Below, piece by piece: positions 10,379 to 18,365 of a DNA stretch of 64,000 nt. How positions within the stretch are numbered: position 1 is the stretch's first letter; each line of letters starts with the position of its first letter. Where the stretch lies: positions 50,678 to 114,677 of the forward strand of contig NZ_VTOY01000007.1 in the NCBI RefSeq assembly GCF_008271295.1, read 5' to 3'. A program made the translations under genes and the position numbers. A model generated the notes under the pieces. The model searched no databases, was not told where the DNA came from, and worked only from the letters and a program-made list of their open reading frames with translations. This stretch comes from Pseudoselenomonas ruminis (GTDB lineage: Bacteria; Bacillota; Negativicutes; Selenomonadales; Selenomonadaceae).

Positions 10379-11197
10379 TTATTTTTCCTCTGGCACATAC
10401 CAAAGTCCGTTGTTGTTTTTCTTTAAATACTCTTTGAACTCTGCCGAATGGTAGGCATCGATGATGTCCTTGACCCATTTGGCGTCTTTATCCTGCTCGC
10501 ACACGACGAGCTGGAGCAGCAGATGTGGCAGGATGTCCTCGGTCAGCAGGGCGGTCTGCGGGTCGATTTTGGCATTGTAGACAATCGAACCGGTAATAAC
10601 GATAAAGTCAAAATCCGTACGCACAGCTGGAATGTTGAGGGACTTCATCTCCGTGAACTGCAGATTATAAGGATTTTCGATAATGTCTGCCTGGGTCACC
10701 GTCGACAAGTCTTTCTGCGGGTCGAGTTTTATCCAGCCAGCCTTTTGTAATAGCGCATACGCTCGAGCCGTATTGGCCGCATCATTAGGCACGGCGATAC
10801 GGTCACCGGCGGCAATTTCCTTCAGATTCGTTTTTTTGCCAGGGTAAATTCCTGCCGGTACCGTAGGAATCGGCGTGACGGCCGCCAATTTTCCGCCCTG
10901 CTTCTGATTAAAATTCTCCATATAGGCCGTGTGCTGCTCGACATTAAAGTCCACTTCGCCATCGTTTAGCACCACATCCGCCTGCAGCAAATCCGACATA
11001 TCCTTACCGACCAGCTTATAGCCTTTCGCTTCCAAAATCGGCTTGACTCCCTGTTCAAACAATTCCGAGTACGGGCCCTGAGATTTGCTGTATACCAGTT
11101 CTTTCTTATCCGCACCATTATCATTCTGCGAGCCGCAGCCTGCTGCCAATAAAGTCGTAATCGCCAAAGCTGCTGCTATCCATTTTCTAAGTTTCAT
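10379..11197 (-). CDS. metQ: Methionine ABC transporter substrate-binding lipoprotein MetQ
   Basis: NlpA/MetQ family lipoprotein of 272 residues that captures methionine for MetNI. A signal peptide with lipobox LAAGC makes Cys21 the lipidated residue. Family features include YSKSQGPYSELFEQGVKPILEAKGY near the N-terminus, NVEQHTAYMENFNQ and the IAVPNDAANTARAL-like segment. It is the last gene of the amidohydrolase-metN-metI-metQ operon, 28 nt after metI, with a terminator behind it. Confidence 0.93.
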   Translation of the reverse strand: MKLRKWIAAALAITTLLAAGCGSQNDNGADKKELVYSKSQGPYSELFEQGVKPILEAKGYKLVGKDMSDLLQADVVLNDGEVDFNVEQHTAYMENFNQKQGGKLAAVTPIPTVPAGIYPGKKTNLKEIAAGDRIAVPNDAANTARAYALLQKAGWIKLDPQKDLSTVTQADIIENPYNLQFTEMKSLNIPAVRTDFDFIVITGSIVYNAKIDPQTALLTEDILPHLLLQLVVCEQDKDAKWVKDIIDAYHSAEFKEYLKKNNNGLWYVPEEK

Positions 11198-11225
11198 GAT
11201 ATATCATCCTTTCCCAATCATAACA

Positions 11226-11885
11226 TCAATGACCACGAGCTTTTGCCGCAAAAAAATTTCCCGCCGACTGAATCAGCTGTACGAACACCACCAAAACAAT
11301 AACGGTAAATAGCATCAGGGGAAAATTCATGCGCTCATACCCATAGGTCAGCGCCAAATCGCCTACGCCGCCGGCACCAATTGCCCCGGCCATCGCTGTA
11401 GCTCCCAGCAGACCAATCGTTCCGGTCGTGACCGATAAAATCAGCGAAGCCTTTGCCTCCGGCAGCAGGAAATACCAGATAGTCTCCCAGTACGATGCCC
11501 CCATCGATTTTGCCGTTTCAAATATCCCCGGGTTGACCTCCAAAAAGGAATTTTCGAAGAGCCGGGCCAGATACGGCGTGATGAAAACCACCAATGGCAC
11601 CAAAGCCGCCGTAGTACCGATACGTGTTCCCACAATCAGCTTCGTCAGTGGCAAAATAAAGACCAGCAAAATGATAAATGGCACACTGCGGATGGTATTC
11701 ACCAATGAATTCAAGAGCACATAAATGCGCCGGTTCGGGATAAGTCCCTGCTGGCGGCTTACCACCAGCGTCACCGCAATCAGCAGGGCCAATACTGTGC
11801 CAATGGCCAGTGCCACAAAAACCATATATAATGTCTGTTCTGCCGATAATACGAGCTGTTCCGGCGATACACCCAAATTTATCAT
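11226..11885 (-). CDS. metI: Methionine ABC transporter permease MetI
   Basis: Permease of 219 residues with about five membrane helices. The ABC-importer coupling loop (EAA-like motif, ETAKSMGASYWETIWYFLLPEA) meets the MetN ATPase. It overlaps metN by 4 bp (ATGA), which implies translational coupling. Length and sequence are normal for MetI. Confidence 0.94.
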   Translation of the reverse strand: MINLGVSPEQLVLSAEQTLYMVFVALAIGTVLALLIAVTLVVSRQQGLIPNRRIYVLLNSLVNTIRSVPFIILLVFILPLTKLIVGTRIGTTAALVPLVVFITPYLARLFENSFLEVNPGIFETAKSMGASYWETIWYFLLPEAKASLILSVTTGTIGLLGATAMAGAIGAGGVGDLALTYGYERMNFPLMLFTVIVLVVFVQLIQSAGNFFAAKARGH

Positions 11886-12904
11886 ACGGCCACCTCCTGC
11901 CAGACTACATTATGACGATCCAAATATTCCGTTGTGGCGGCCAGAGATTTTGCCGGCCCAATAAATTTCACGATAAATATTCCCAGAATCACCTGCTGCA
12001 ATTCCGTTACCGCAGCAAATAAAACACTGCTTTCCACTGGAATCCGGCGGTTTATGTTATAGAGAATATTTTCCTTTGCCACCTCGCCTTGGAACCGCAG
12101 TTTGAGCAATTTGTATTCCCGCTTTTCCTGTTGCAAATCTGCCACCAAACTCTCTGGCAATTCGTCGGGAATAACTGTCCGTACAAATCGCTGGGTAATC
12201 GGCTGCTGCGGATTGCCAAACACATCGAGCACCGATCCCTGTTCTACGATTTGGCCGTTTTCCATCACCGCCACGCGATTGCAGATGCGCTGCACGACCT
12301 GAATCTGATGCGTAACCAGAATAATGGTAATTCCCAGCTTTTGGTTAATCTGTGCCAACAGCTGCAAAATGGATTCCGTAGTATCCGGATCCAACGCACT
12401 GGTTGCCTCATCGCACAGCAGGATTTCCGGATTGGTAGCCAGGGAACGGGCAATCCCCACGCGCTGTTTCTGGCCGCCGGACAGCTGCCAGGGGTAAGCA
12501 TCTTTCCTGCCCTCCAGTTCCACAAACGCCAGCAGCTCCTCGACCCGCGCGGCTATCTGCTCTGCCGGTGTGTGATTGAGCCGTAACGGAATGGCAATGT
12601 TTTCGTAAACGGTACGGGATTCCAGCAGGTTAAACTGCTGAAATATCATGCCAATCCGCTTACGCACGCTGCGAAGTTCCTTCTCGGGATAATCTGCCAG
12701 CTTGCGCCCATCTAACTCGACAAAACCTTGGTCTGGCACTTCCAGCGCATTGACCATGCGCAGCAACGTGGACTTTCCCGCGCCGCTAAAACCGATAATC
12801 CCCCAAATCTGTCCTTTCTCTATCGTGAGCGAAACATCACGCAACGCCTTAACCTTCTGCGCATCACTCACAAAACTTTTGCTGACATGCGAAATCTTAA
12901 TCAT
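11882..12904 (-). CDS. metN: Methionine ABC transporter ATP-binding protein MetN
   Basis: ATPase of 340 residues powering methionine uptake. Walker A GFSGAGKST (about 38-46), signature LSGGQKQR (about 141), Walker B ILLCDEATSALD and the switch His (VTHQ) are all present. The last ~100 residues form the C-terminal NIL/ACT-like domain that in E. coli MetN binds methionine and shuts off transport. Overlaps of 8 bp with the upstream amidohydrolase (12897-12904) and 4 bp with metI place it inside one operon. Confidence 0.95.
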   Translation of the reverse strand: MIKISHVSKSFVSDAQKVKALRDVSLTIEKGQIWGIIGFSGAGKSTLLRMVNALEVPDQGFVELDGRKLADYPEKELRSVRKRIGMIFQQFNLLESRTVYENIAIPLRLNHTPAEQIAARVEELLAFVELEGRKDAYPWQLSGGQKQRVGIARSLATNPEILLCDEATSALDPDTTESILQLLAQINQKLGITIILVTHQIQVVQRICNRVAVMENGQIVEQGSVLDVFGNPQQPITQRFVRTVIPDELPESLVADLQQEKREYKLLKLRFQGEVAKENILYNINRRIPVESSVLFAAVTELQQVILGIFIVKFIGPAKSLAATTEYLDRHNVVWQEVAV

Positions 12905-14054
12905 GTTTCCACACCTCCTGCCTGAGTGCCCCTTGGGCTAACCGGGCCATATAATCCGCAGCAGGATAAAGTGCCTGCGGGTCTGCCGTAAACTTCGGGT
13001 TATGATTGACAGGACCAATACCTGTACCGATAAGGGAAAACATCCCCGGAATCTTTTCCAGATAATACGCAAAATCCTCACCGCCTAATGATGCAGGCGC
13101 CTGCCGCTCAATCAGACTGGTATTTTGCGCCGTTTGACGGGCAAATTCATAGAGATGCGCATCGTTATAGGTTACTGGCGGACCAGCCACATAATTGACC
13201 ACTGCCGTCCCGCCAAAGGATGCGGCCACACCTTGTGCGATTTCCTGCAGCCGCCGCTTGATAAACGCCCGCGCTTCAGGCGTCTGAGTCCGTACGGTTC
13301 CCTCGAGCTGTACTTTCCCCGGAATAACATTCCAGGTGTTGCCACCATGAAACTGGGTAACCGTAACCACCGCCGCCTCCAAAGGGCTTACATTGCGGCT
13401 GACAATGCTTTGCAAGCTCGTAACAAAGGATGCTCCCATAAGTATCGTATCGTTTCCCCGTTCCGGATGCGCCGCATGAGCTCCTTTGCCTTGAAATTCC
13501 ACGTTGAACCGGTCCACGGCGGCCATAACCGGACCTGCCATAAGCCCTACTTCACCAACAGCAAACAGTGGCGACGTGTGCAAGCCAAAAATCGCCCGCA
13601 CGCCATCAAGCACTCCCGTTTCCAAAATCTTTTTGGCACCGCCTGGTGCTTCTTCTGCTGGCTGAAAGATAAGAAGCACTTTTCCCGGAAGCTGAGCTTC
13701 CTCCCTTTTCAGCAACAGAGCGGCTCCTAAAAGAGCAGCGGCATGAAAATCATGTCCGCAGGCATGCATTTTTCCTGTCTGCTGCGACCGATAGGGTAAA
13801 TCCGTCTGCTCCGCAATCGGCAATGCATCGATATCCGCCCGCAAGGCTATCAACGGCTCTCCCTGACCGACTTCCGCCACCAGACCGGTTGCCAATGGAA
13901 GGTCCAGGATTTTAATAGCTGCTGACACCAGGACATCCCTTAAGCGGCCAGTCGTTTCATATTCCTCATACGACAGTTCCGGGTGCTGGTGAAGCCAATA
14001 AAACGTTTCTGTGATTTTCTGCTTGATTTCTTCTCGATATCCATCGTCCAGCAT
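12897..14054 (-). CDS. M20-family amidohydrolase (hippurate/N-acyl-amino-acid hydrolase-like)
   Basis: Metal-dependent amidohydrolase of about 385 residues that would cleave an N-acyl or aminoacyl amide in the cytosol. Metal-ligand motifs are visible: ALRADIDALPI, MHACGHDFHAA, AEEAPGGAKK, GLHTSP and, near the C-terminus, GGEDFAYY. The start chosen (14054) follows a GGAGGGG ribosome-binding site; an ATG 15 nt further upstream is less well placed. It leads the metNIQ operon. The MetNIQ system may thus import an N-acylated or otherwise conjugated sulfur amino acid that this enzyme frees. No S-box or T-box leader is visible upstream. Confidence 0.88.
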   Translation of the reverse strand: MLDDGYREEIKQKITETFYWLHQHPELSYEEYETTGRLRDVLVSAAIKILDLPLATGLVAEVGQGEPLIALRADIDALPIAEQTDLPYRSQQTGKMHACGHDFHAAALLGAALLLKREEAQLPGKVLLIFQPAEEAPGGAKKILETGVLDGVRAIFGLHTSPLFAVGEVGLMAGPVMAAVDRFNVEFQGKGAHAAHPERGNDTILMGASFVTSLQSIVSRNVSPLEAAVVTVTQFHGGNTWNVIPGKVQLEGTVRTQTPEARAFIKRRLQEIAQGVAASFGGTAVVNYVAGPPVTYNDAHLYEFARQTAQNTSLIERQAPASLGGEDFAYYLEKIPGMFSLIGTGIGPVNHNPKFTADPQALYPAADYMARLAQGALRQEVWKHD

Positions 14055-14084
14055 AACTTGCCCCTCCATTCATACTTATCATAT

Positions 14085-14107
14085 ATGTTATATCAATATA
14101 ATAACAT
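14085..14107. promoter_or_regulatory. Inverted repeat upstream of the amidohydrolase-met operon
   Basis: ATGTTAT and ATAACAT face each other across 9 nt, and an overlapping TTATAT-CA-ATATAA palindrome lies between. It sits about 31 nt upstream of the chosen start (14054), a plausible operator position. No regulator can be named. Confidence 0.35.
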
Positions 14108-14229
14108 CTTATCCGCTTTTGTCAACACTTTTGTAATAAATAAAGCTCTTTTCTTAAAATAATGTAAACAAAAAGCTATCATATCCGCTCACTCTGTATT
14201 TTTACCGGATAAATACTACCTGTTTTATA

Positions 14230-14258
14230 TTGACTTTTATGAAATATAGCTGTAACAT
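14230..14258 (+). promoter_or_regulatory. Promoter of the BASS transporter gene
   Basis: -35 TTGACT, 17-nt spacer, -10 TAACAT, ending about 30 nt before the start codon. A GAAAGGAAG ribosome-binding site follows. Confidence 0.5.
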
Positions 14259-14289
14259 TGTAAACAATCTATGAAAGGAAGTCATTTAT

Positions 14290-15258
14290 ATGAAATCATT
14301 AGAAAAACTTAGCGCATTTATCTCCAAGTACATGGCTGTTTTCGTCATTCTCGTGGCAGCCATCGCCCTCATCCAGCCCTGGACGTTTAAATGGGCCGCA
14401 CCAAAGATTACCATTCTTTTGGGCATTGTCATGTTCGGTATGGGTATGACCCTTCGCCTGCGCGATTTCAAGCTCGTTTTCCAGCGCCCCAAAGACGTCT
14501 TTATCGGCGCTCTGGCGCAGTTCACCATCATGCCAGCACTGGCATGGCTGCTCGCCAAGGGATTCGGCCTGCCGCCAGAACTGGCTGCTGGTGTAATCCT
14601 TGTCGGTACCTGCCCGGGTGGTACTTCTTCCAACGTCATGACGTATCTGGCCCGCGGCGACGTCGCACTTTCCGTCTCCATGACGATGACCACCACGGTA
14701 CTTGCCCCGATTGTCACGCCGCTTCTTACCTGGTGGCTGGCCGGCGAATGGGTTGAGATTTCCCTTGCCGCCATGATGATGTCCATCGTGCAGGTCGTCA
14801 TCCTGCCAATCGTTCTCGGCATTGTCATCAACAGCTTCTTTGAAGAAACCGTACAGAAGATTGTCAAGCTCCTGCCGCTTGTCTCCGTTGTTGCCATCGT
14901 CCTCATCGTCGGCGGCGTCGTTGCGGTAAGTGCGCAGCGCATTTTGGAAACCGGCCTGTTAATCATGCTGGTCGTCATGCTCCACAATCTGCTCGGTTAC
15001 AGCATCGGCTTCCTTATTGCCAAAGCACTTCATATGAATGTTGCCAAGGCCAAGGCTATCTCCATCGAAGTCGGTATGCAGAACTCCGGCCTTGCCACCT
15101 CACTTGCCATGCTGCACTTTGGTGCCGCCGCCGCAATCCCCGGAGCAATTTTCAGCGTATGGCACAACATCTCCGGCTCGCTCGCTGCCAACTATCTTTC
15201 CAGCCGTATGAATAAGGATCCAGAACCAGCAGCTTACCAGGCAGCTGACGCAGAATAA
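14290..15258 (+). CDS. Bile acid:sodium symporter (BASS) family transporter
   Basis: Membrane protein of 322 residues with about nine or ten hydrophobic helices, one of the few plus-strand genes here. Family motifs include FGMGMTLRLRDF near residues 55-66, LVGTCPGGTSSNVMTYLARGDVALS (about 108-132) and EVGMQNSGLATSLA (about 263-276). Bacterial members move organic anions such as pantothenate, keto acids or bile acids with sodium; the substrate here cannot be told. It has its own promoter and a strong terminator, so it is monocistronic. Confidence 0.93.
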   Translation: MKSLEKLSAFISKYMAVFVILVAAIALIQPWTFKWAAPKITILLGIVMFGMGMTLRLRDFKLVFQRPKDVFIGALAQFTIMPALAWLLAKGFGLPPELAAGVILVGTCPGGTSSNVMTYLARGDVALSVSMTMTTTVLAPIVTPLLTWWLAGEWVEISLAAMMMSIVQVVILPIVLGIVINSFFEETVQKIVKLLPLVSVVAIVLIVGGVVAVSAQRILETGLLIMLVVMLHNLLGYSIGFLIAKALHMNVAKAKAISIEVGMQNSGLATSLAMLHFGAAAAIPGAIFSVWHNISGSLAANYLSSRMNKDPEPAAYQAADAE

Positions 15259-15318
15259 TACGTTCAAAAAAATGCGATGAAGTATAAATACTTCATCGCA
15301 TTTTTTCGTTGAACGTAT
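15255..15318. terminator. Bidirectional terminator between the BASS and POT genes
   Basis: TGCGATGAAGTA and TACTTCATCGCA form a 12-bp stem flanked by A7 and T6, and an outer ACGTTCAA/TTGAACGT pairing extends it. It serves the convergent genes on both sides. Confidence 0.9.
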
Positions 15319-15322
15319 TAAA

Positions 15323-16822
15323 TTATTTATCCGCCACCGCTGCTTTAGGCTCACCCTCGAACGCTTCCTCATCTTTCTTGTTGATGAGGCGGTTGAGCAT
15401 CGGAACCGTCAGCGCCATGATAATCGTTACACCTAAGGTAACAAGACCAATCTGCGTAAATACTTTGCTGTATACCGGCAGCGTCTGCAACGGATCAACG
15501 ACATCCTTCGATACCGTCGTAAGCGTTGCCACCCAGCCGCCAAGGATTGCGGCAATCGACGTAGTCAGGAACCATGCGCCCATGAGGAAACCGATGAGTT
15601 TCTGCGGCACGAGCTTCGATATCATCGACAGGCCAAGGCCACTGATGAGCAGCTCGCCGATAGACGACAGGAAGTAGGAACCAATCAGCCACCAAGCCGA
15701 TACAATACCGGCCTCATTAGCAAAGTTTGCCGAAAAACCAACGACGAGGAACGATCCTGCCGTCAACAGCATACCCAGCGCAAATTTCGCCGGCATCGAA
15801 AGGTCTTTGCCCTCACTGCCAAAATGCGAATATGCCCAAGCCAGCACCGGACTTGCCAGCATAATCCAGAACGGATTGAGCGTCTGGAATACTTCCGCAT
15901 TCGGAATCGCAATGCCGAGAACCGAGTGCTCCACATTCTTAATGGCAAAGAAATTGAGGGAGGTCGGCATCTGCTGATACAGCGTAAAGAAGATGATCGC
16001 CTCGACAATCAAAATCATTGCTGCTGCCATGTGACTGCGCTCAGCACCTTTGGCCTGGATAATCATCTTGAAGAATACACCATAGACCAAAACACCGATG
16101 ATAAACAGCAGCCAATGGGCCACGGAAAGGTGGGAAAGCAGCCAGCTGGAGAATACCGTCATGACTACTACACCAACAAGCGTCAGCACGATTTTCTTCA
16201 TCGTCAGCGGCTCAGCACCTGCCGGCGAATCGATGCCGCGAACCAAATAGCGGAAGCCCAAGAATCCGCCGACCGCCAGAATCAGACCCATAGCACAAAT
16301 CATGAAGCCCAGAGACAGACCATACTGGGCGCCAATGATCGGAACCAGCAGCATCGAGATAAAGGAACCGATGTTAACTGCCATATAATACATCGTGAAG
16401 GCACTGTCCAAATCCTTTTCGTCGCCTTCATAGAGCTTCGACAGCAGCGAAGATGGATTGGCCTTGAAGATACCATTACCGCAGGCAATAGCGCCCAATG
16501 CCAAAAATACCATCGTCTTGTCGGCACCAGCCAGCGCCATCATCGCATAGCCGATCATCAGCACCACTGCGCCAAGCGTAATCGTGCGCTGGGTTCCCAG
16601 GATTTTATCGCCCAGGAAACCGCCCAGCGAGACGTAGCCATATACCATCGCACTGAATGCGCCAAAAACTACAAACGATTCTGCGTCTTCCATGCCAAGA
16701 GCTTTTACAAAAAAGCCAGCCAGTACAGCCTGAAGACCATAGTAACCAAAACGTTCCCAGAACTCAATGAAGAACAGCATATTAAATGCTTTCTTACGGT
16801 TCACTGGATGTGATTCAACCAT
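15323..16822 (-). CDS. POT/PTR family proton-dependent oligopeptide transporter
   Basis: Major-facilitator membrane protein of 499 residues with about 14 hydrophobic helices, taking up di- and tripeptides with protons. The signature E-x-x-E-R-F-x-Y-Y-G on helix 1 is present (EFWERFGYYG, about residues 21-30), as is the second PTR motif region (ALGAIACGNGIFKANPSSL). Sequence and length match DtpT/YdgR-type proteins. A TATAAT -10 box (16896-16901) precedes it, and it ends at the shared terminator. Confidence 0.94.
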   Translation of the reverse strand: MVESHPVNRKKAFNMLFFIEFWERFGYYGLQAVLAGFFVKALGMEDAESFVVFGAFSAMVYGYVSLGGFLGDKILGTQRTITLGAVVLMIGYAMMALAGADKTMVFLALGAIACGNGIFKANPSSLLSKLYEGDEKDLDSAFTMYYMAVNIGSFISMLLVPIIGAQYGLSLGFMICAMGLILAVGGFLGFRYLVRGIDSPAGAEPLTMKKIVLTLVGVVVMTVFSSWLLSHLSVAHWLLFIIGVLVYGVFFKMIIQAKGAERSHMAAAMILIVEAIIFFTLYQQMPTSLNFFAIKNVEHSVLGIAIPNAEVFQTLNPFWIMLASPVLAWAYSHFGSEGKDLSMPAKFALGMLLTAGSFLVVGFSANFANEAGIVSAWWLIGSYFLSSIGELLISGLGLSMISKLVPQKLIGFLMGAWFLTTSIAAILGGWVATLTTVSKDVVDPLQTLPVYSKVFTQIGLVTLGVTIIMALTVPMLNRLINKKDEEAFEGEPKAAVADK

Positions 16823-17260
16823 AATTAATCTCCTAACTTTTTACCGGTGAATTATCTTCTCCATCGGTCTTATTTATTGTATTTTACCAGGAGACATTAT
16901 AGCATAAATAAAAGCATCAGCAAAGTGGAGCAATGTGTAAAAACTGTTACTTAGGACCTAGTTCCTCCCTTTTTTCTACATTTTATAGACATTTATACTA
17001 TTATCTCAGTACAAAAGGACATAAGTCTTTATTATATTCCACCTTACATCGTCCATCTCCAGTAGAAAATAAAACATAAAAAAAGTAAAAACTGTAACAT
17101 TGTACCCCGTTCTATACATTACCGCAAAATGTCCATTTATTGAATACAGGCATCATTCCCTGTCTGTATCAGCGTTAAACCAGCAAAAATTGACAAGCCG
17201 CCCAATTTTGCTACAATTATTCTTGTATGTTCTGCAATATCGAATAGAAAGGATAATTCC
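16823..17260. other. Divergent intergenic region
   Basis: AT-rich stretch of 438 bp between the divergently transcribed POT gene and the small plus-strand gene. It holds a minus-strand -10 TATAAT (16896-16901) and a plus-strand promoter (17190-17217). Two similar AAAACTGTTAC/AAAACTGTAAC words occur near 16938 and 17086. No convincing gene was seen. Confidence 0.5.
17190..17217 (+). promoter_or_regulatory. Promoter of the small unknown gene
   Basis: -35 TTGACA, 16-nt spacer, -10 TACAAT, about 43 nt before the start codon. Confidence 0.6.
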
Positions 17261-17650
17261 ATGCTTTATATCATCACCAAACTCGTTACTGAAGGCAATA
17301 AACAAGCCTTTTCCGTCATCGGTGCCGTCGATGACAAAAAAAAGGCGGCCGCCATCGCCGCCGAAGTCTACAAAAATTATAACAAAGTCGCTTCCTTCCA
17401 GAATATCGAGATGATTACCGAATGGCTGGCAACACGCCTTTCCTATTCCTTCCGTCTCGACAAGGACCACCGCCTGCAGCTGGCCATCACCGAACTGGAA
17501 GGCGAAACCCTGCCAGAAGATAAACAGGTAATCTTCAATGCCGCTGCCGAAGAAGACGAACTCATGCGCCGCGTAAGCCAGGCCTTGTTCGAAGGCAAGC
17601 ACACGGCCGAACGCGGCGGACAGGCACCTTCCTGCCCCATCGACCAGTAA
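17261..17650 (+). CDS. Conserved-looking hypothetical protein, 129 residues
   Basis: Not recognised. It has a proper promoter, a GAAAGGATAA ribosome-binding site and a terminator, so it is very probably real. The product is soluble and mixed alpha/beta by eye, with a helical stretch rich in Lys and Ala (DDKKKAAAIAAEVYKNY, about 24-40) and an acidic C-terminal third. No signal peptide, membrane helix or cysteine motif is visible. It stands alone between the POT gene and a tRNA cluster. Confidence 0.75.
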   Translation: MLYIITKLVTEGNKQAFSVIGAVDDKKKAAAIAAEVYKNYNKVASFQNIEMITEWLATRLSYSFRLDKDHRLQLAITELEGETLPEDKQVIFNAAAEEDELMRRVSQALFEGKHTAERGGQAPSCPIDQ

Positions 17651-17678
17651 GGCGCAAACCTACAAAACGATTCATGAG

Positions 17679-17720
17679 ATAAGCCTCGATTGATGCTGCT
17701 TGCCAATCGGGGCTTATTTC
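17679..17720 (+). terminator. Terminator after the small unknown gene
   Basis: ATAAGCC...GATTG pairs with AATCG...GGCTTAT across a 12-nt loop, 29 nt past the stop. The following T-tract is short. Confidence 0.6.
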
Positions 17721-17737
17721 ATTAGCTTTGGAACAAC

Positions 17738-17762
17738 AAAAAAGCGCCGCATACGCGACGCT
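17738..17762 (-). terminator. Terminator of the five-tRNA operon
   Basis: AGCGTCGC-GTAT-GCGGCGCT on the minus strand followed by T6, directly after the tRNA-Tyr gene. Confidence 0.9.
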
Positions 17763-17773
17763 GTGATTTCAGG

Positions 17774-17859
17774 TGGTGGGCAGGGATGGATTCGAACCAT
17801 CGTAATCCGAAGATGACAGATTTACAGTCTGTTCCCTTTAACCACTCGGGCACCTACCC
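17774..17859 (-). tRNA. tRNA-Tyr (GTA)
   Basis: Class II tRNA with long variable arm, anticodon GTA. The acceptor GGGTAGG pairs with CCTGCCC, and CCA is encoded. Last gene of the tRNA operon. Confidence 0.93.
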
Positions 17860-17863
17860 ACAA

Positions 17864-17941
17864 TGGTGACCCAGGAGGGACTCGAACCCCCGACCCTTTG
17901 ATTCGTAGTCAAATACTCTAATCCAGCTGAGCTACTGAGTC
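17864..17941 (-). tRNA. tRNA-Arg (ACG)
   Basis: Cloverleaf with anticodon loop CTACGAA; acceptor GACTCAG/CTGGGTC; CCA encoded. Confidence 0.93.
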
Positions 17942-17976
17942 ATAACATTGGTTATAAAAGATATTAAGTTGGAAAT

Positions 17977-18053
17977 TGGTGGGCCCACTTGGACTCGAAC
18001 CAAGGACCGACCGGTTATGAGCCGGTTGCTCTAACCAACTGAGCTATAGGCCC
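17977..18053 (-). tRNA. tRNA with CAT anticodon (Ile2 or elongator Met)
   Basis: Anticodon loop CTCATAA; acceptor GGGCCTA/TGGGCCC, discriminator A, CCA encoded. The GGCTCATAACC loop context and GGGCC acceptor resemble tRNA-Ile2, whose C34 becomes lysidine. Elongator Met cannot be excluded by eye. Confidence 0.85.
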
Positions 18054-18089
18054 ATTGTATATAGAAGCTTTTCAGCTACTAAGCAAAAA

Positions 18090-18164
18090 TGGAGCGGAAA
18101 ACGAGGCTCGAACTCGCGACCCCCACCTTGGCAAGGTGGTGCTCTACCACTGAGCTATTTCCGC
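18090..18164 (-). tRNA. tRNA-Gly (GCC), copy 1
   Basis: Anticodon loop TTGCCAA; acceptor GCGGAAA/TTTCCGC; CCA encoded. Identical in sequence to the next copy. Confidence 0.93.
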
Positions 18165-18168
18165 ATTA

Positions 18169-18243
18169 TGGAGCGGAAAACGAGGCTCGAACTCGCGACC
18201 CCCACCTTGGCAAGGTGGTGCTCTACCACTGAGCTATTTCCGC
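18169..18243 (-). tRNA. tRNA-Gly (GCC), copy 2
   Basis: Tandem identical duplicate of the neighbouring tRNA-Gly, four nt apart. It is the promoter-proximal gene of the operon. Confidence 0.93.
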
Positions 18244-18297
18244 ATTTTGTCACCGCTTGACTCAGAACTTTCTGTGTCTCGCTGACTGACAAAATCT

Positions 18298-18326
18298 ATT
18301 ATAGCCATTCCTGCATACTTTGTCAA
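18298..18326 (-). promoter_or_regulatory. Consensus promoter of the tRNA-Gly-Gly-CAT-Arg-Tyr operon
   Basis: Perfect -35 TTGACA and -10 TATAAT with a 17-nt spacer on the minus strand, 55 nt before the first tRNA. Confidence 0.85.
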
Positions 18327-18365
18327 ACACTTTTTTACAAAAATCGTAAAAAATCAACAAAAAAT

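Noticed and set aside
14054..14290. SAM (S-box) or T-box riboswitch upstream of the amidohydrolase-metNIQ operon
   Set aside because: None of the conserved S-box or T-box sequences was seen; only a short palindrome is present.
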